Of a DNA stretch of 64,000 bases, positions 8,547-17,775 are shown one piece after another; the first letter of the stretch is position 1; each line of letters begins with the position of its first letter. The position numbers and the translations under genes are program-made. The DNA lies in assembly GCA_016795105.1 (NCBI GenBank), contig JAEUIH010000005.1, forward strand, positions 71,220 through 135,219. The letters are read 5' to 3'. Source of the stretch: Planctomyces sp. Lineage in GTDB: Bacteria; Planctomycetota; Planctomycetia; Planctomycetales; Planctomycetaceae. Under the pieces are notes generated by a model, which saw only the letters and a program-made list of their open reading frames with translations, ran no database searches and had not been told where the DNA came from.

Positions 8547-9884
8547 ATGGCTGGATTCAGCTTCTTATGGCAGTCTGTTATTGGACTCATGTTGCTCATC
8601 TGGGTCTCTATGCTTCCTGTGGCAACCGCGGAAGAATTGACGACCACTCGTCCCGAAATGAAGAAGCGAATCGAGGCCCTGAAGAACAGAACTTCCCGAC
8701 TGCCGCTTCCCCCGCCAACACCGGAGGAAATTGCATCGGGAAGATCTTTGGTGAACAACGGACGGCTTCGAGCCTTGTATTTGCCTCCTCTTTGGCAGTC
8801 TTTCCTCGTTCCAGGCTGGGGTAGTTCTGCCAGTCGAAATCGAAGCAGCGTGGCATCGACTCTGAAGACTCTTGAAGCAACTCCCGACTACGCGTTTAAA
8901 ACACGACTGTTCTGGATTGTTTCAAGAACGAATGACTGTCAGTACTGCCTTGGACATCAGGAACTGAAGCTTCGTCGAGTCGGAATGACCGATGACCAGA
9001 TTGCGTCCCTCGACAGTCGGTGGGATCTCTTCCCAGCCAATGAACAGGCGGCGATGAATGCCACTCGAGTGCTCACAATTCATCCCCATCTGTTTGGAGA
9101 TCAGCAGATTGCAGAATTGAAGTCACACTTCACTGATGCACAGATCATCGACATCCTCTATACGGTGGCTCGGTACAATGCCGTGAACCGCTGGACATCT
9201 TCCACAGGTATTCCTCAGGATCAGTCGTTCGGCGGGGACGAACATCCGGAACTTGATACACCTACGTCCGCAGAATTTTCATCTGCGGAATCAAAGGTCA
9301 TTCCCGTTGATGTCTCGTTGAGGCCAAAATGGGAATCAGGAGACGCAGTCATGGATGCATTGACCAAAGCCAGACTTAGATCGCCTCGAGTTGAACTGCC
9401 ATCCATGGAATCTGCTCGACAACTGGTTGCGAAAGACATGCCAGGCACCACGCCTCCTGTTTGGTTCCAGGCCATATGCCAGATTCCGGTGGCAATAGAT
9501 GCATGGGCACAGAAGCAATCCATGGCACGGGAAGGCAAAACTCCTGTTGACCTGAGAATTCGAATTTCCTGGGTCACTGCCCGCGAAAACCGGGCGTGGT
9601 ATTCTGCCGGTCATGCCCGAGCAAGGTTTCTCGCGTCCGGAGGTGATGAATCCGCACTGGATTCGTTTGAGGCACTGGAGAAAAACGTCGAACCTGGCCA
9701 TGCCGAGGCGCTGAGATTTGCCCGCAAACTGACTTCCACACCTCACGCGATTGTTGATGCCGATTTGACGCGACTTCAGGCTCACTTTTCAGATCATGAA
9801 GTGGCAGAGATTATACAGGTCATCTGCGACTCAAACGGCTTCGACCGCTTCACTGAAGCACTCGCCCTCCCGCTGGAATTCTGA
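8547..9884 (+). CDS. Secreted tandem AhpD/carboxymuconolactone-decarboxylase-like protein
   Basis: An exported protein of about 445 residues with signal segment IGLMLLIWVSMLPVATA. It holds two AhpD-like helical domains. The first has the CxxCxxxH redox motif in NDCQYCLGHQELKL. The second repeats the surrounding pattern (TARENRAWYSAGHARARF) but both cysteines are replaced, so only the first domain can do thiol chemistry. Relatives are alkylhydroperoxidase-like or decarboxylase-like enzymes. The ATG at 8547 is chosen; the frame also has a TTG at 8532. It lies just downstream of the DUF1559/lipoprotein pair with no evident link. Confidence 0.78.
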   Translation: MAGFSFLWQSVIGLMLLIWVSMLPVATAEELTTTRPEMKKRIEALKNRTSRLPLPPPTPEEIASGRSLVNNGRLRALYLPPLWQSFLVPGWGSSASRNRSSVASTLKTLEATPDYAFKTRLFWIVSRTNDCQYCLGHQELKLRRVGMTDDQIASLDSRWDLFPANEQAAMNATRVLTIHPHLFGDQQIAELKSHFTDAQIIDILYTVARYNAVNRWTSSTGIPQDQSFGGDEHPELDTPTSAEFSSAESKVIPVDVSLRPKWESGDAVMDALTKARLRSPRVELPSMESARQLVAKDMPGTTPPVWFQAICQIPVAIDAWAQKQSMAREGKTPVDLRIRISWVTARENRAWYSAGHARARFLASGGDESALDSFEALEKNVEPGHAEALRFARKLTSTPHAIVDADLTRLQAHFSDHEVAEIIQVICDSNGFDRFTEALALPLEF

Positions 9885-9892
9885 CAAATCGA

Positions 9893-9997
9893 TGTAGCTT
9901 GGAGATTCTTCCCCGAGCCGCCGCTGCAGTACTCGAACCAGGGCGGGACGGGCAGGAATGCCCGTCCTACATTTTTTTGCCGGCTTTGGGGGGGGGG
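9893..9997. repeat. Inverted copy of the dispersed repeat, followed by a 10-G run
   Basis: 9893-9971 is a reverse-complement relative of the units at 664-906, starting TGTAG and ending CTACA. A run of T precedes CCGGC, and then ten consecutive G bases occupy 9988-9997. No gene is supported between 9885 and 10236. The G run is a possible slippage or sequencing-error site. Confidence 0.75.
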
Positions 9998-10236
9998 ACC
10001 GGCAATTATTGCTGATCGATGCAGACTGGAGATTTCGGGAACTCGATCAACGTCAGGCACAAAAGCGGTGCGTTCGGCACGACCGGATCAGGCATCACTG
10101 AACACTGCTAACGGACCCCGGAAAACCCGTGGCGGGTGGTGTGGATGAGTCGATGCAGATATCAGCAAGTTCCCAGGAAGCATGATGCGCCCTGGCCACA
10201 AAGAATGTGTGTGTCACTGATTTCACGGAGGAAGTC

Positions 10237-11457
10237 ATGCTGCCCAAGTGCAGTCCCTCTTTCAGCAGGTTGCTACAGCTGTGCTTCAGAACCGGCATGG
10301 CAGCGATCGCCTCAATCACGGTTGGTTGTGCGACAACCTGCGGTGTGAATTCGGCCTGCAGTCCATGTTCTCAGCCAGCTGAATGCAGTACATGCTCAAT
10401 CGATGGAAGCTGCGGTGGAAACTATCGCACCAGCGCTCCGCAGCCGGAAACGACTCAGGAATGCAAAGTGACACCATGCAGCATGTCGGAGATGTACAAC
10501 GTCCCGCGTGAACTGCGAAAGACCACGCTTCCGGAGTACATCATCGAACCTCCGGATGTGTTATTGATTGAAGCGGTCAACAATATTCGACCGGAATATG
10601 CTCCAATCCACGCAGGTGAAGCCCTGCTTGTTCAGGTCAACCGAACAATCCCTTATGGACAACAGGAAGACCCGGTCTCCGTACAGTTTAAACAGATCAA
10701 CAACATCTATGTGATTGGTGCGGATGGATATCTGAATCTTGGTCCAGAGTACGGCAAGGTGCTGGTGGCCGAACAGCCTCTCCATGAAATTCAGGCTCGA
10801 GTGGAAAATCACCTTCGACAGATTCTGACAAACCCCCAGGTCATGGTAACTCTCCCTCGCCCTGAAAACAGCCAGTATGTCGCCGGGCCACACCTGGTCC
10901 GTCCGGATGGAACGGTGGGACTTGGGATTTACGGAAGTGTTTACGTAACTGGCATGACGCTGAATGAAGCAAAGCTCGCAATTGAGCAACATCTGGCGCA
11001 GCACATTCATAACCCACAAATCTCTGTCGATGTTCTTGCCTACAATAGCAAGGTCTACTACGTCATCGCGGATGGTGGCGGAGCAGGAGAGTCCGTTGTG
11101 ACTCTGCCGTGTACAGGAAATGAGACTGTGCTTGATGCAATCGCCAAGGTGCAGGGCCTGCCGACGGTGGCCTCAAAGAGCCATATCTGGATTGCTCGCC
11201 CTTCAGCCGATGCCTGCGGACCCGACCAGATTCTTCAGGTCGACTGGAATGCCATCGCACAGGGTGCTCAGACCGGAACGAACTATCAGGTTCTTCCCGG
11301 TGACAGAATCTATGTCAAGGCATCTCAGTTTATCACCTTCGACACAAAGCTCGCCAAATTCACAGCACCGTTTGAACGTATGTTTGGATTCACACTCCTC
11401 GGAAACGGTACGGTACGGACCATCCAGCGGGGTAAAGACGTTGATGGTGGTTTCTGA
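10237..11457 (+). CDS. Polysaccharide export lipoprotein, Wza-like (poly_export/SLBB)
   Basis: A 406-residue lipoprotein. The lipobox is ITVGC, and a Cys-rich segment follows (C-x-x-C pairs within about 50 residues). The Poly_export domain begins LPEYIIEPPDVLLIEAV, and SLBB-type repeats follow (YVTGMTLNEAKLAIEQHL; LPGDRIYVKA). Wza-type proteins form outer-membrane channels for exopolysaccharide. GGAGGA at 10227-10232 supports the ATG at 10237; the frame opens at 10207. The next two genes encode secreted Gly-rich and Pro-rich proteins on the same strand, suggesting an envelope or matrix cluster. No Wzc-like kinase is nearby. Confidence 0.88.
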   Translation: MLPKCSPSFSRLLQLCFRTGMAAIASITVGCATTCGVNSACSPCSQPAECSTCSIDGSCGGNYRTSAPQPETTQECKVTPCSMSEMYNVPRELRKTTLPEYIIEPPDVLLIEAVNNIRPEYAPIHAGEALLVQVNRTIPYGQQEDPVSVQFKQINNIYVIGADGYLNLGPEYGKVLVAEQPLHEIQARVENHLRQILTNPQVMVTLPRPENSQYVAGPHLVRPDGTVGLGIYGSVYVTGMTLNEAKLAIEQHLAQHIHNPQISVDVLAYNSKVYYVIADGGGAGESVVTLPCTGNETVLDAIAKVQGLPTVASKSHIWIARPSADACGPDQILQVDWNAIAQGAQTGTNYQVLPGDRIYVKASQFITFDTKLAKFTAPFERMFGFTLLGNGTVRTIQRGKDVDGGF

Positions 11458-11497
11458 TGTATTCCAATCGTTCAGAATCCGGAAGGACTTCCTGACC

Positions 11498-12118
11498 ATG
11501 CGGCCGCTCACTCTCCTCACCACATTTCTGATCGCAGTTATCACCAGTTGGTGGAGCAGTGGTGCAGCATCCGCTCAGATTGGTGGCGATCGAATTCAGC
11601 GACCCATCAATACACCAACATTTAGTCCGTATCTCAACCTGTTCCGAAACGGTGACAATTCAGGTCCTGTTCTGAACTACTATGGCCTTGTACGTCCGCA
11701 GATGCAGGCCATGCAGCAAAATCAACAACTCGGTCAGAACCTTCAGTCGCTGCAGCAGATGCAGCAGCAACAGCAGGCTCAAGCCGGTCGGCCCAACGTC
11801 GCAGCTCAGTATCTCGGTTACTCGCAACTCAGTACAACCGGACATCCGGTGGTCTTCCAGTCGTTCAACAACGCTCAGGGAGCCGGCATCGGAGCAGGAT
11901 TCGGCGGCGGTGGTTTCGGTGGCGGAATGGGTGGCGGTGGTTTCGGTGGCGGAGGATTCGGCGGAGGTGCCGGAAACTTCGGAACCGGGTTCGGCGGTGC
12001 TGGTGCCGGAATGGGTGCTGGTGGTGGTGTTGGCGTTGGGGGTGGATTCGCGGGCGGCGGATTCAGCAGCGGCGTCTCCGGTCATCCGGCCGTATTCGGC
12101 TCATTCAATCAGCGATAG
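11498..12118 (+). CDS. Secreted Gly-rich protein
   Basis: A 206-residue protein with signal peptide RPLTLLTTFLIAVITSWWSS and likely cleavage after ASA. It has a Gln-rich central segment (about 68-92) and a C-terminal Gly-Phe-Gly repeat region (about 126-190) resembling structural or adhesive matrix proteins. GGAAGGA at 11481-11487 lies 10 nt upstream of the ATG. Two GHPxVFxSF motifs (GHPVVFQSF and GHPAVFGSF) bracket the Gly-rich part. It follows the Wza-like gene by 40 bp and is probably co-transcribed. Confidence 0.75.
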   Translation: MRPLTLLTTFLIAVITSWWSSGAASAQIGGDRIQRPINTPTFSPYLNLFRNGDNSGPVLNYYGLVRPQMQAMQQNQQLGQNLQSLQQMQQQQQAQAGRPNVAAQYLGYSQLSTTGHPVVFQSFNNAQGAGIGAGFGGGGFGGGMGGGGFGGGGFGGGAGNFGTGFGGAGAGMGAGGGVGVGGGFAGGGFSSGVSGHPAVFGSFNQR

Positions 12119-12217
12119 TAGCCAGTCTTTGAAACACACGTCTGGCACTGATTCGTCGATCACTGAATGGTCAATCAGTCACAGACACAACAGTATTTCC
12201 CTTCAGGGGCTCTCCGC

Positions 12218-12991
12218 ATGGATGCTCAACATTTGAAACATGTCCTTCAGTCAACCGCAGCCGGGACATTGTTACTGCTGTCCGCTGAACTGGTCATCGC
12301 AGAGCACCTCATTCAATATGATCCTGATCGACCGCAGGTCTCTGCCGCAACCAGCCCGATCTGGGGCTATAATCGCCCATGCTGGAGACGTTTCCCTCAG
12401 ACACCTCCGTGTGGTCACTGCGATTCAGGTGTATTGAGCACTGGAGAATATCTGCCGTCTGAGTTTCCCTCACAACCTTCGTTCTACGCCCCACAGTCCT
12501 CGGTCTACACGCCACAGTCCAATGCTCAGAAGCCCGTCAGTGTGTTGCCTGGTGGGACGAACGCCCAGACTTCTCCCGCTCCACCTGCGGTTGACGCAAC
12601 TCTGCTGCCTCAGCCTCAGCCTCAGCCTCAGCCTCAACAAAGCCCTGTTCCGCAAGGCGGACGACCTCTGCCGCCACTTCCCGGACCACCCACATCAATC
12701 ACTCCCGTTCCGGATCCCGGTCCCATCCCGCAGCAGTCCCGCCACACACAGCCATCACTCTGGCTGCCGTCGAACAGTATGAATGGTTCGCGCTACGGTC
12801 AGGTTCCGGTTTCAACAATTTCCAGTTCTGTCTCCAGTACTGTGATCTCGGGTGCAGCCCTGTCAGGTCCCACAGGGTCAGGTCCCGCGATTACCGGCCC
12901 CACAACGATGACTCCATCAGGGCTGATCCTGCCAACAGGCAACAGAATTTCTGTGCCCGGACAGGGGCGTTACGCTCAGCCTGGACGATGA
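12218..12991 (+). CDS. Secreted Pro/Gln-rich protein
   Basis: A 257-residue protein from the ATG at 12218. The N-terminus has a signal-like segment (STAAGTLLLLSAELVIA). A Cys-containing stretch (RPCWRRFPQTPPCGHC) precedes a low-complexity region with a QP repeat (PQPQPQPQPQQ) and polyPro clusters. No enzymatic domain is seen; it resembles a cell-surface structural protein and ends the Wza-like cluster. Its TGA (12989-12991) directly abuts the TGA of the convergent gene, so the two genes meet at the palindrome TGATCA. Confidence 0.65.
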   Translation: MDAQHLKHVLQSTAAGTLLLLSAELVIAEHLIQYDPDRPQVSAATSPIWGYNRPCWRRFPQTPPCGHCDSGVLSTGEYLPSEFPSQPSFYAPQSSVYTPQSNAQKPVSVLPGGTNAQTSPAPPAVDATLLPQPQPQPQPQQSPVPQGGRPLPPLPGPPTSITPVPDPGPIPQQSRHTQPSLWLPSNSMNGSRYGQVPVSTISSSVSSTVISGAALSGPTGSGPAITGPTTMTPSGLILPTGNRISVPGQGRYAQPGR

Positions 12992-15900
12992 TCAGTTTGA
13001 ACTGAGATTACCCGGAGGTGCGATGACCAGCGGGCGATCGTCGGGTGTCTCTGAGTCTGACTCAACCGGTTTCTCGGTCCGAATTCGATAAGCCAGTACC
13101 TGGTCACGATATTGCTGAAGAGGAGTAATCAAGGCGGCATTCACGAACCTTCGTCGACGCAGGAAGTCATCTCGAGGCATGTCCACCTCGCTAATCCACT
13201 GTTCCATGCGATCCATTGCCAGCTTCACGACTCGGACCGACTGATCGACGTCCTGCTCAACTCGCTTCGCCGAACGTGGCTCCCATGCAGTACGTGCCTC
13301 CCATCGCTTGATCAGCTCCTGGATCATCGAATTCATGTGATCAAATCTCTCTGAATCACTCTCCAGCAGTTCAGGATGCTCAATCAGCTGTTCCAGCGCC
13401 GCAATGACCGGGCGAACAGATGCATCAGTCGGCTCTGTGAAAAACACCGTGTGCAGGCGATGTCGGTATTCGTTCGTTGGTGAGGGATGCCCTGCCAGCT
13501 CATGCAATCGCACAAGTTCGTAATGGGCAAAGTGGCTCAACAGCGGCTCAGACGCAGCCGCAAATCGCTCGATCGATGAAAACGCTTCAAACCGATGATC
13601 GCCCTCGATGACTCGCTGAATTGAATCTCCGAGAGTCACAAAGTATTCCTGATGCATTACGTCCGTTGGATGAGGAATTCGAACGAGTTTGCCATCGCGG
13701 AACGCGTCTTTAGATGGCCGAGGATTGCGCTGCATTTCCATTCGAAGTGATTTGCGATATGTCCACGGCGCGTCCGGCATCCCGGCCAGAATTTCAATCT
13801 GCTGATTCAACGCACTAATCCGGCGGTTCATCTCCAGTTGAGCTTCTCCGCCCGGCATGGCTTCCGCAAGTCGGATCTGATGAGGGGCAAATGTCTCGCG
13901 AATTTCTGATGACCGATCGCCTGACCGCAATGCCTCAACGGGAAGTGACATCACGAAGCCGGCATTGGCGATGGAGATCGCCTCGGGAGGCTCACTGACA
14001 CTGAAAATCCCGATCCGATCACTGGCGTCAACAATGGGAAGCACGGCAACCTGTGTCCAGTCGAGCCCCGTCGTTGCGATCTCGCGACGTATGTAGTCAT
14101 ACTGCAGACGTGAAAGAACGTGCTCTCCAATCAATCCGTTTTCCTGGACCGATCCGATCAACAAAATCTCTCCTGGAGCCGCCTGAACAGCAACGACGTG
14201 AGGAAACGCAGTCATCGCCGTCGCCAATGCCTGTTGCAGAGGTCTCGCTCCCAGTCCATTCTGACGGAACCGCTGGCAAAACACCCCCTGTTCACCCAAC
14301 TGACCTCGGACCGCAGAATAATACTCTTCAGTGAATTCCCAGCTGTCGCCCGCTGTTGAAGGGGATTCACCAGCAGTAATGACAATGTCAAATGGAACGT
14401 CCGGGTCCGTACCAAGCACCGCCGCTGAAAGATCGTGTCGGATCGTGACACGAGAATCCTGATCCGGTGGAAGCTCTTCAGAACGCCAGGTGAATTCGCT
14501 TGCCAGTCGAGTCACTTCTTCACTGCCTCGGACTGCGACGATTCTCTGAAACGGCAGACGACTGCAGGCTCGCAGGCATACTCCGGTCTCGTCGCCGATC
14601 ACAAGGATACGGTTCGGAGCCGGGTGCATCACCATCGGGAGAATCGCCGGCAACACATCTTCTGCCGGCTGCGGTGTCAGTCGAGTATCGCTGCTGACGC
14701 GTCCGGAAAGCCGACCATTTCGACGAAACTCAAACACGTACCCACTTCGTCGCCATACATGCACTTCACCATCGGGCGTTTCCACCTTTGCCATTAATCG
14801 ACTGGCATCGGACTGCGAAATCAGTTCCTGATCAAGTCCTCGGTCCAGTGCCGCTTTCGTACGCGCGGAAAACAGCAACTGGGAAGCTCGAGACGTGTCC
14901 ATCGGCTGAATCAGTATCAGGGACGGCAGGACCACAAGCAGCAAACTGTGGAATCCTGTGTAGAGCCTGAAGCGTGGTACTGTGGTTCGCTCTGCAATTG
15001 AATTCACCAGCAATCGAAGTGACTGCCCGCCGACGGATATGATCAGCAGAATCAGAGGATTTGTTCGTGCCATCAGACACAGCAATGCAAAGATCACCCC
15101 GGCAGCAACATACGCGTGCGTTGATCCGGATCGCTGAAGGTGATTTCGATCAGCTGAGTTTGACATCAATTTTGCAAATGCGACCGGGCCCGCTGCCGCA
15201 GCAATCAACACACCGCCCTGCAGTGCTCGGATCGCTAAGACCATCCATGGACTCATTTGCGATGCTCGAATGCTGAGATTCACGTCAACAAGTGCTGAAA
15301 ACATGAATGGGAAACAGGACAGCAGAATTAAACTTGCTGTGACACGCCCTGAGCCAAACGCAACACCGATTAACCGCGTGCGAAACACTGCAAGGATGCC
15401 GGTAACAACCACAACCGTCAGCAACAGCACAGGCACGTCGCCTGGAAACAACCGAACAATGAACTCACTCACCGCCACGATACCAATACCGCTCAGCAGA
15501 GCAGCTGATGAAAGATCCCATTTCGCAAACCAGTGATGTGTTCTGATGTTGTCAAACTGTTCAATGCGATTCAGCGGTTCACTGGCCGCCGAGTTTCCCG
15601 GCTGGGAGTCAGAAGCAGTTGTCACTGACGAGGCGGAAAACTGTTCGGAGAAGAGTAATCGAAGTGCCATTGCAAGAACCACCACACTTGAGATGGTCGA
15701 AGCCATCGGGAAGGTTCCCCATTGATGAATCAGCAACAGACAAACGCCTGGTGCAGCCAACGCATAGCGATGAAACTGCGAATCTCCGGAAGCTTGATTT
15801 TCTTCCGGACAGCAGACTTCTGCCCAAAGATGCCCGCTGGCTGTCAACAATAGAACAACAAAACCAGGCATCAGTAATGAAAGGCTTGTTCCAAACAGCA

Positions 15901-16390
15901 CCTGATCCGTCGCCGTCGAGCTATTGGCTGCAAACCACCGAGCCCCCGTCTGATGCAGAACAGACATCAGTTCGGGTGCCGTCCAGGTGAGGGCCACCAG
16001 TGCAATCGTGATGGCAATCATTGGCATGAATGCTGCCAACGAGGCCGATTGTTCTTTGTGAAGTACTCGATCTCCCACAACCATCCCGGCCACCGACTGA
16101 GATAGTCGGATACCCAGCGACATGGACGCAATCAGGACGACCAGTGTCACGGGAGATGTTCCAACCAGCGAAATCCACAGCACAATTGCCTGAGCTGCAA
16201 CCGCCCCCATGCCTGCAAGGCAAAGTCCTCGAGCAGCAACCGAGGTAAATCGTGTGAACCTGGAGAGAATCTCTGCACGTGGTTGTGGAACCATGGCATC
16301 CTTGCCTCTTATAAAACGTCGATCTGTGAACCGCCGACTCAGAAGTTCAGGATTTTCCCTGAAAATTCCGGGTCGATGAACACTTAACAT
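12992..16390 (-). CDS. Large polytopic membrane protein with spermidine-synthase-like domain
   Basis: About 1132 residues. The first half has a dozen or more hydrophobic helices (e.g. QAIVLWISLVGTSPVTLVV, VPVLLLTVVVVTGILAVF). A cytoplasmic Rossmann-like part follows, with NRILVIGDETGVCLRACSRL (SAM-binding loop-like) and VPFDIVITAGESP, as in spermine/spermidine-synthase-like proteins fused to transporter-like halves. The C-terminal 300 residues are helical and unassigned. Two starts have good ribosome-binding sites: ATG 16390 (GGAG, 6 nt) and ATG 16294 (AAGGA). The frame is open to 16678 but overlaps the divergent gene there. The methyl/aminopropyl-transfer activity is inferred only from the fold. 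Confidence 0.7.
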   Translation of the reverse strand: MLSVHRPGIFRENPELLSRRFTDRRFIRGKDAMVPQPRAEILSRFTRFTSVAARGLCLAGMGAVAAQAIVLWISLVGTSPVTLVVLIASMSLGIRLSQSVAGMVVGDRVLHKEQSASLAAFMPMIAITIALVALTWTAPELMSVLHQTGARWFAANSSTATDQVLFGTSLSLLMPGFVVLLLTASGHLWAEVCCPEENQASGDSQFHRYALAAPGVCLLLIHQWGTFPMASTISSVVVLAMALRLLFSEQFSASSVTTASDSQPGNSAASEPLNRIEQFDNIRTHHWFAKWDLSSAALLSGIGIVAVSEFIVRLFPGDVPVLLLTVVVVTGILAVFRTRLIGVAFGSGRVTASLILLSCFPFMFSALVDVNLSIRASQMSPWMVLAIRALQGGVLIAAAAGPVAFAKLMSNSADRNHLQRSGSTHAYVAAGVIFALLCLMARTNPLILLIISVGGQSLRLLVNSIAERTTVPRFRLYTGFHSLLLVVLPSLILIQPMDTSRASQLLFSARTKAALDRGLDQELISQSDASRLMAKVETPDGEVHVWRRSGYVFEFRRNGRLSGRVSSDTRLTPQPAEDVLPAILPMVMHPAPNRILVIGDETGVCLRACSRLPFQRIVAVRGSEEVTRLASEFTWRSEELPPDQDSRVTIRHDLSAAVLGTDPDVPFDIVITAGESPSTAGDSWEFTEEYYSAVRGQLGEQGVFCQRFRQNGLGARPLQQALATAMTAFPHVVAVQAAPGEILLIGSVQENGLIGEHVLSRLQYDYIRREIATTGLDWTQVAVLPIVDASDRIGIFSVSEPPEAISIANAGFVMSLPVEALRSGDRSSEIRETFAPHQIRLAEAMPGGEAQLEMNRRISALNQQIEILAGMPDAPWTYRKSLRMEMQRNPRPSKDAFRDGKLVRIPHPTDVMHQEYFVTLGDSIQRVIEGDHRFEAFSSIERFAAASEPLLSHFAHYELVRLHELAGHPSPTNEYRHRLHTVFFTEPTDASVRPVIAALEQLIEHPELLESDSERFDHMNSMIQELIKRWEARTAWEPRSAKRVEQDVDQSVRVVKLAMDRMEQWISEVDMPRDDFLRRRRFVNAALITPLQQYRDQVLAYRIRTEKPVESDSETPDDRPLVIAPPGNLSSN

Positions 16391-16467
16391 GCACACTCCG
16401 TGCGAATACCGGCCAATTTTACCGGCATCCGGTGATTTGCCACAAGACCGAAGGACGGCTGAAATCC

Positions 16468-17709
16468 ATGCATACCTCACTAGTCTGCTCTCTGAACGGA
16501 GATTCCTATGATCCGGGGACTCTGCAGGGGTTGAGCAAGGCCGGAAAACCATTACTGGCTCGGTATGATCTGGATTCCATTGCCGGACAATGGTCTCCTT
16601 CCGCAGTGCGAAGCTCCACAATTCGCTCGATGTGGAAGTTTTTCCCGGTAATGCCCGTCGATGGACCGGACCAGGCAATCAGCCTTGGAGAAGGCGATAC
16701 GCCACTGATTCCCGCAACTCGCCGCGGCCCCTTTGCAGCATTTGACGACCTGCTGATTAAAGATGAGAGTTTCAATCCGACTCAGAGCTTTAAGGCGCGT
16801 GGCATGTCGGCAGCCATCACTCGGGCTGCAGCACTGGGCGTCCAGACCGTGGCCCTGCCTTCTGCCGGAAATGCAGCTGGAGCAGCAACCGCCTACGCAG
16901 CTCGAGCCGGAATGAAGTGCGTCATTTTTGTTCCGGAAGACACACCACCGGCCAATATTCTGGAGTCTGTTTGTGGAGGAGCCACCGTATACCTTGTGAA
17001 CGGGCTGATCAGCGACTGCGGCAAACTCTGTCGTCAGGCGTGCGATCGATTCGGCTGGTTTGATCTCTCGACACTCAAAGAGCCATTTCGCCTTGAAGGT
17101 AAAAAGACCATGGGCTACGAACTGGCGTTTGACCTTGCAGAAATGCGCAAGACGTCGGCATTGCAGCTGCCGGATGTCATCTTATATCCCACCGGTGGTG
17201 GTACCGGGTTGATAGGAATGTGGAAAGCCTTTGACGAAATGGAACAACTGGGCTGGATTGGAAGTCAGCGTCCGAGGATGGTCGTTGTTCAGGCCGAAGG
17301 CTGTGCACCAATCGTTCTCGCTTACCAGCAGGGCCAGACATCAGCACCTCTGTTTCCGAACGCAGCAACGATTGCGTCCGGGCTTCGAGTTCCCGCGGCG
17401 GTCGGTGACTTTTTGATGCTGGATATTGTTCGATCCAGTAACGGAACCGCAGTGACGGTCAGTGATGAAGAACTGATGTTTGGAGTCAAAGAGTTGGCTC
17501 AGTGGCAGGGCATTCATGCTGCTCCGGAAGGCGGCGCCATCTGGATTGCCGCCCAGCGACTCCTGCAGCAGGGCTGGCTCCACCGTAACGAAACCATCAT
17601 GCTTTTCAACACCGGCGCAGCAGTCAAATACAACCATCTGCTGCGAGCCGACGGACTGAAAACCCTCAACCACCAGTCGCCTACCGTCCTCGACGACATC
17701 AAACCCTAA
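16468..17709 (+). CDS. thrC: Threonine synthase
   Basis: A 413-residue PLP-dependent fold-type II enzyme that converts O-phospho-L-homoserine to threonine. The Schiff-base Lys is in NPTQSFKARG; the substrate and phosphate loop is PSAGNAAGAA; the PLP-phosphate Gly loop is YPTGGGTGLIGMWKA. The N-terminal Cys of the usual zinc-knuckle-like segment (CSLNGDSY) is present but its partners are not obvious. The ATG at 16468 is preferred; an in-frame GTG at 16432 would add 12 residues. It is divergent from the membrane-protein gene. A related threonine dehydratase-like activity cannot be excluded. Confidence 0.87.
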   Translation: MHTSLVCSLNGDSYDPGTLQGLSKAGKPLLARYDLDSIAGQWSPSAVRSSTIRSMWKFFPVMPVDGPDQAISLGEGDTPLIPATRRGPFAAFDDLLIKDESFNPTQSFKARGMSAAITRAAALGVQTVALPSAGNAAGAATAYAARAGMKCVIFVPEDTPPANILESVCGGATVYLVNGLISDCGKLCRQACDRFGWFDLSTLKEPFRLEGKKTMGYELAFDLAEMRKTSALQLPDVILYPTGGGTGLIGMWKAFDEMEQLGWIGSQRPRMVVVQAEGCAPIVLAYQQGQTSAPLFPNAATIASGLRVPAAVGDFLMLDIVRSSNGTAVTVSDEELMFGVKELAQWQGIHAAPEGGAIWIAAQRLLQQGWLHRNETIMLFNTGAAVKYNHLLRADGLKTLNHQSPTVLDDIKP

Positions 17710-17775
17710 AGACCCTCTCGCCCGTCACCCCACAAAGTACTCATCACGCTCCGTCGTGATGACGAACCCTGGCCC

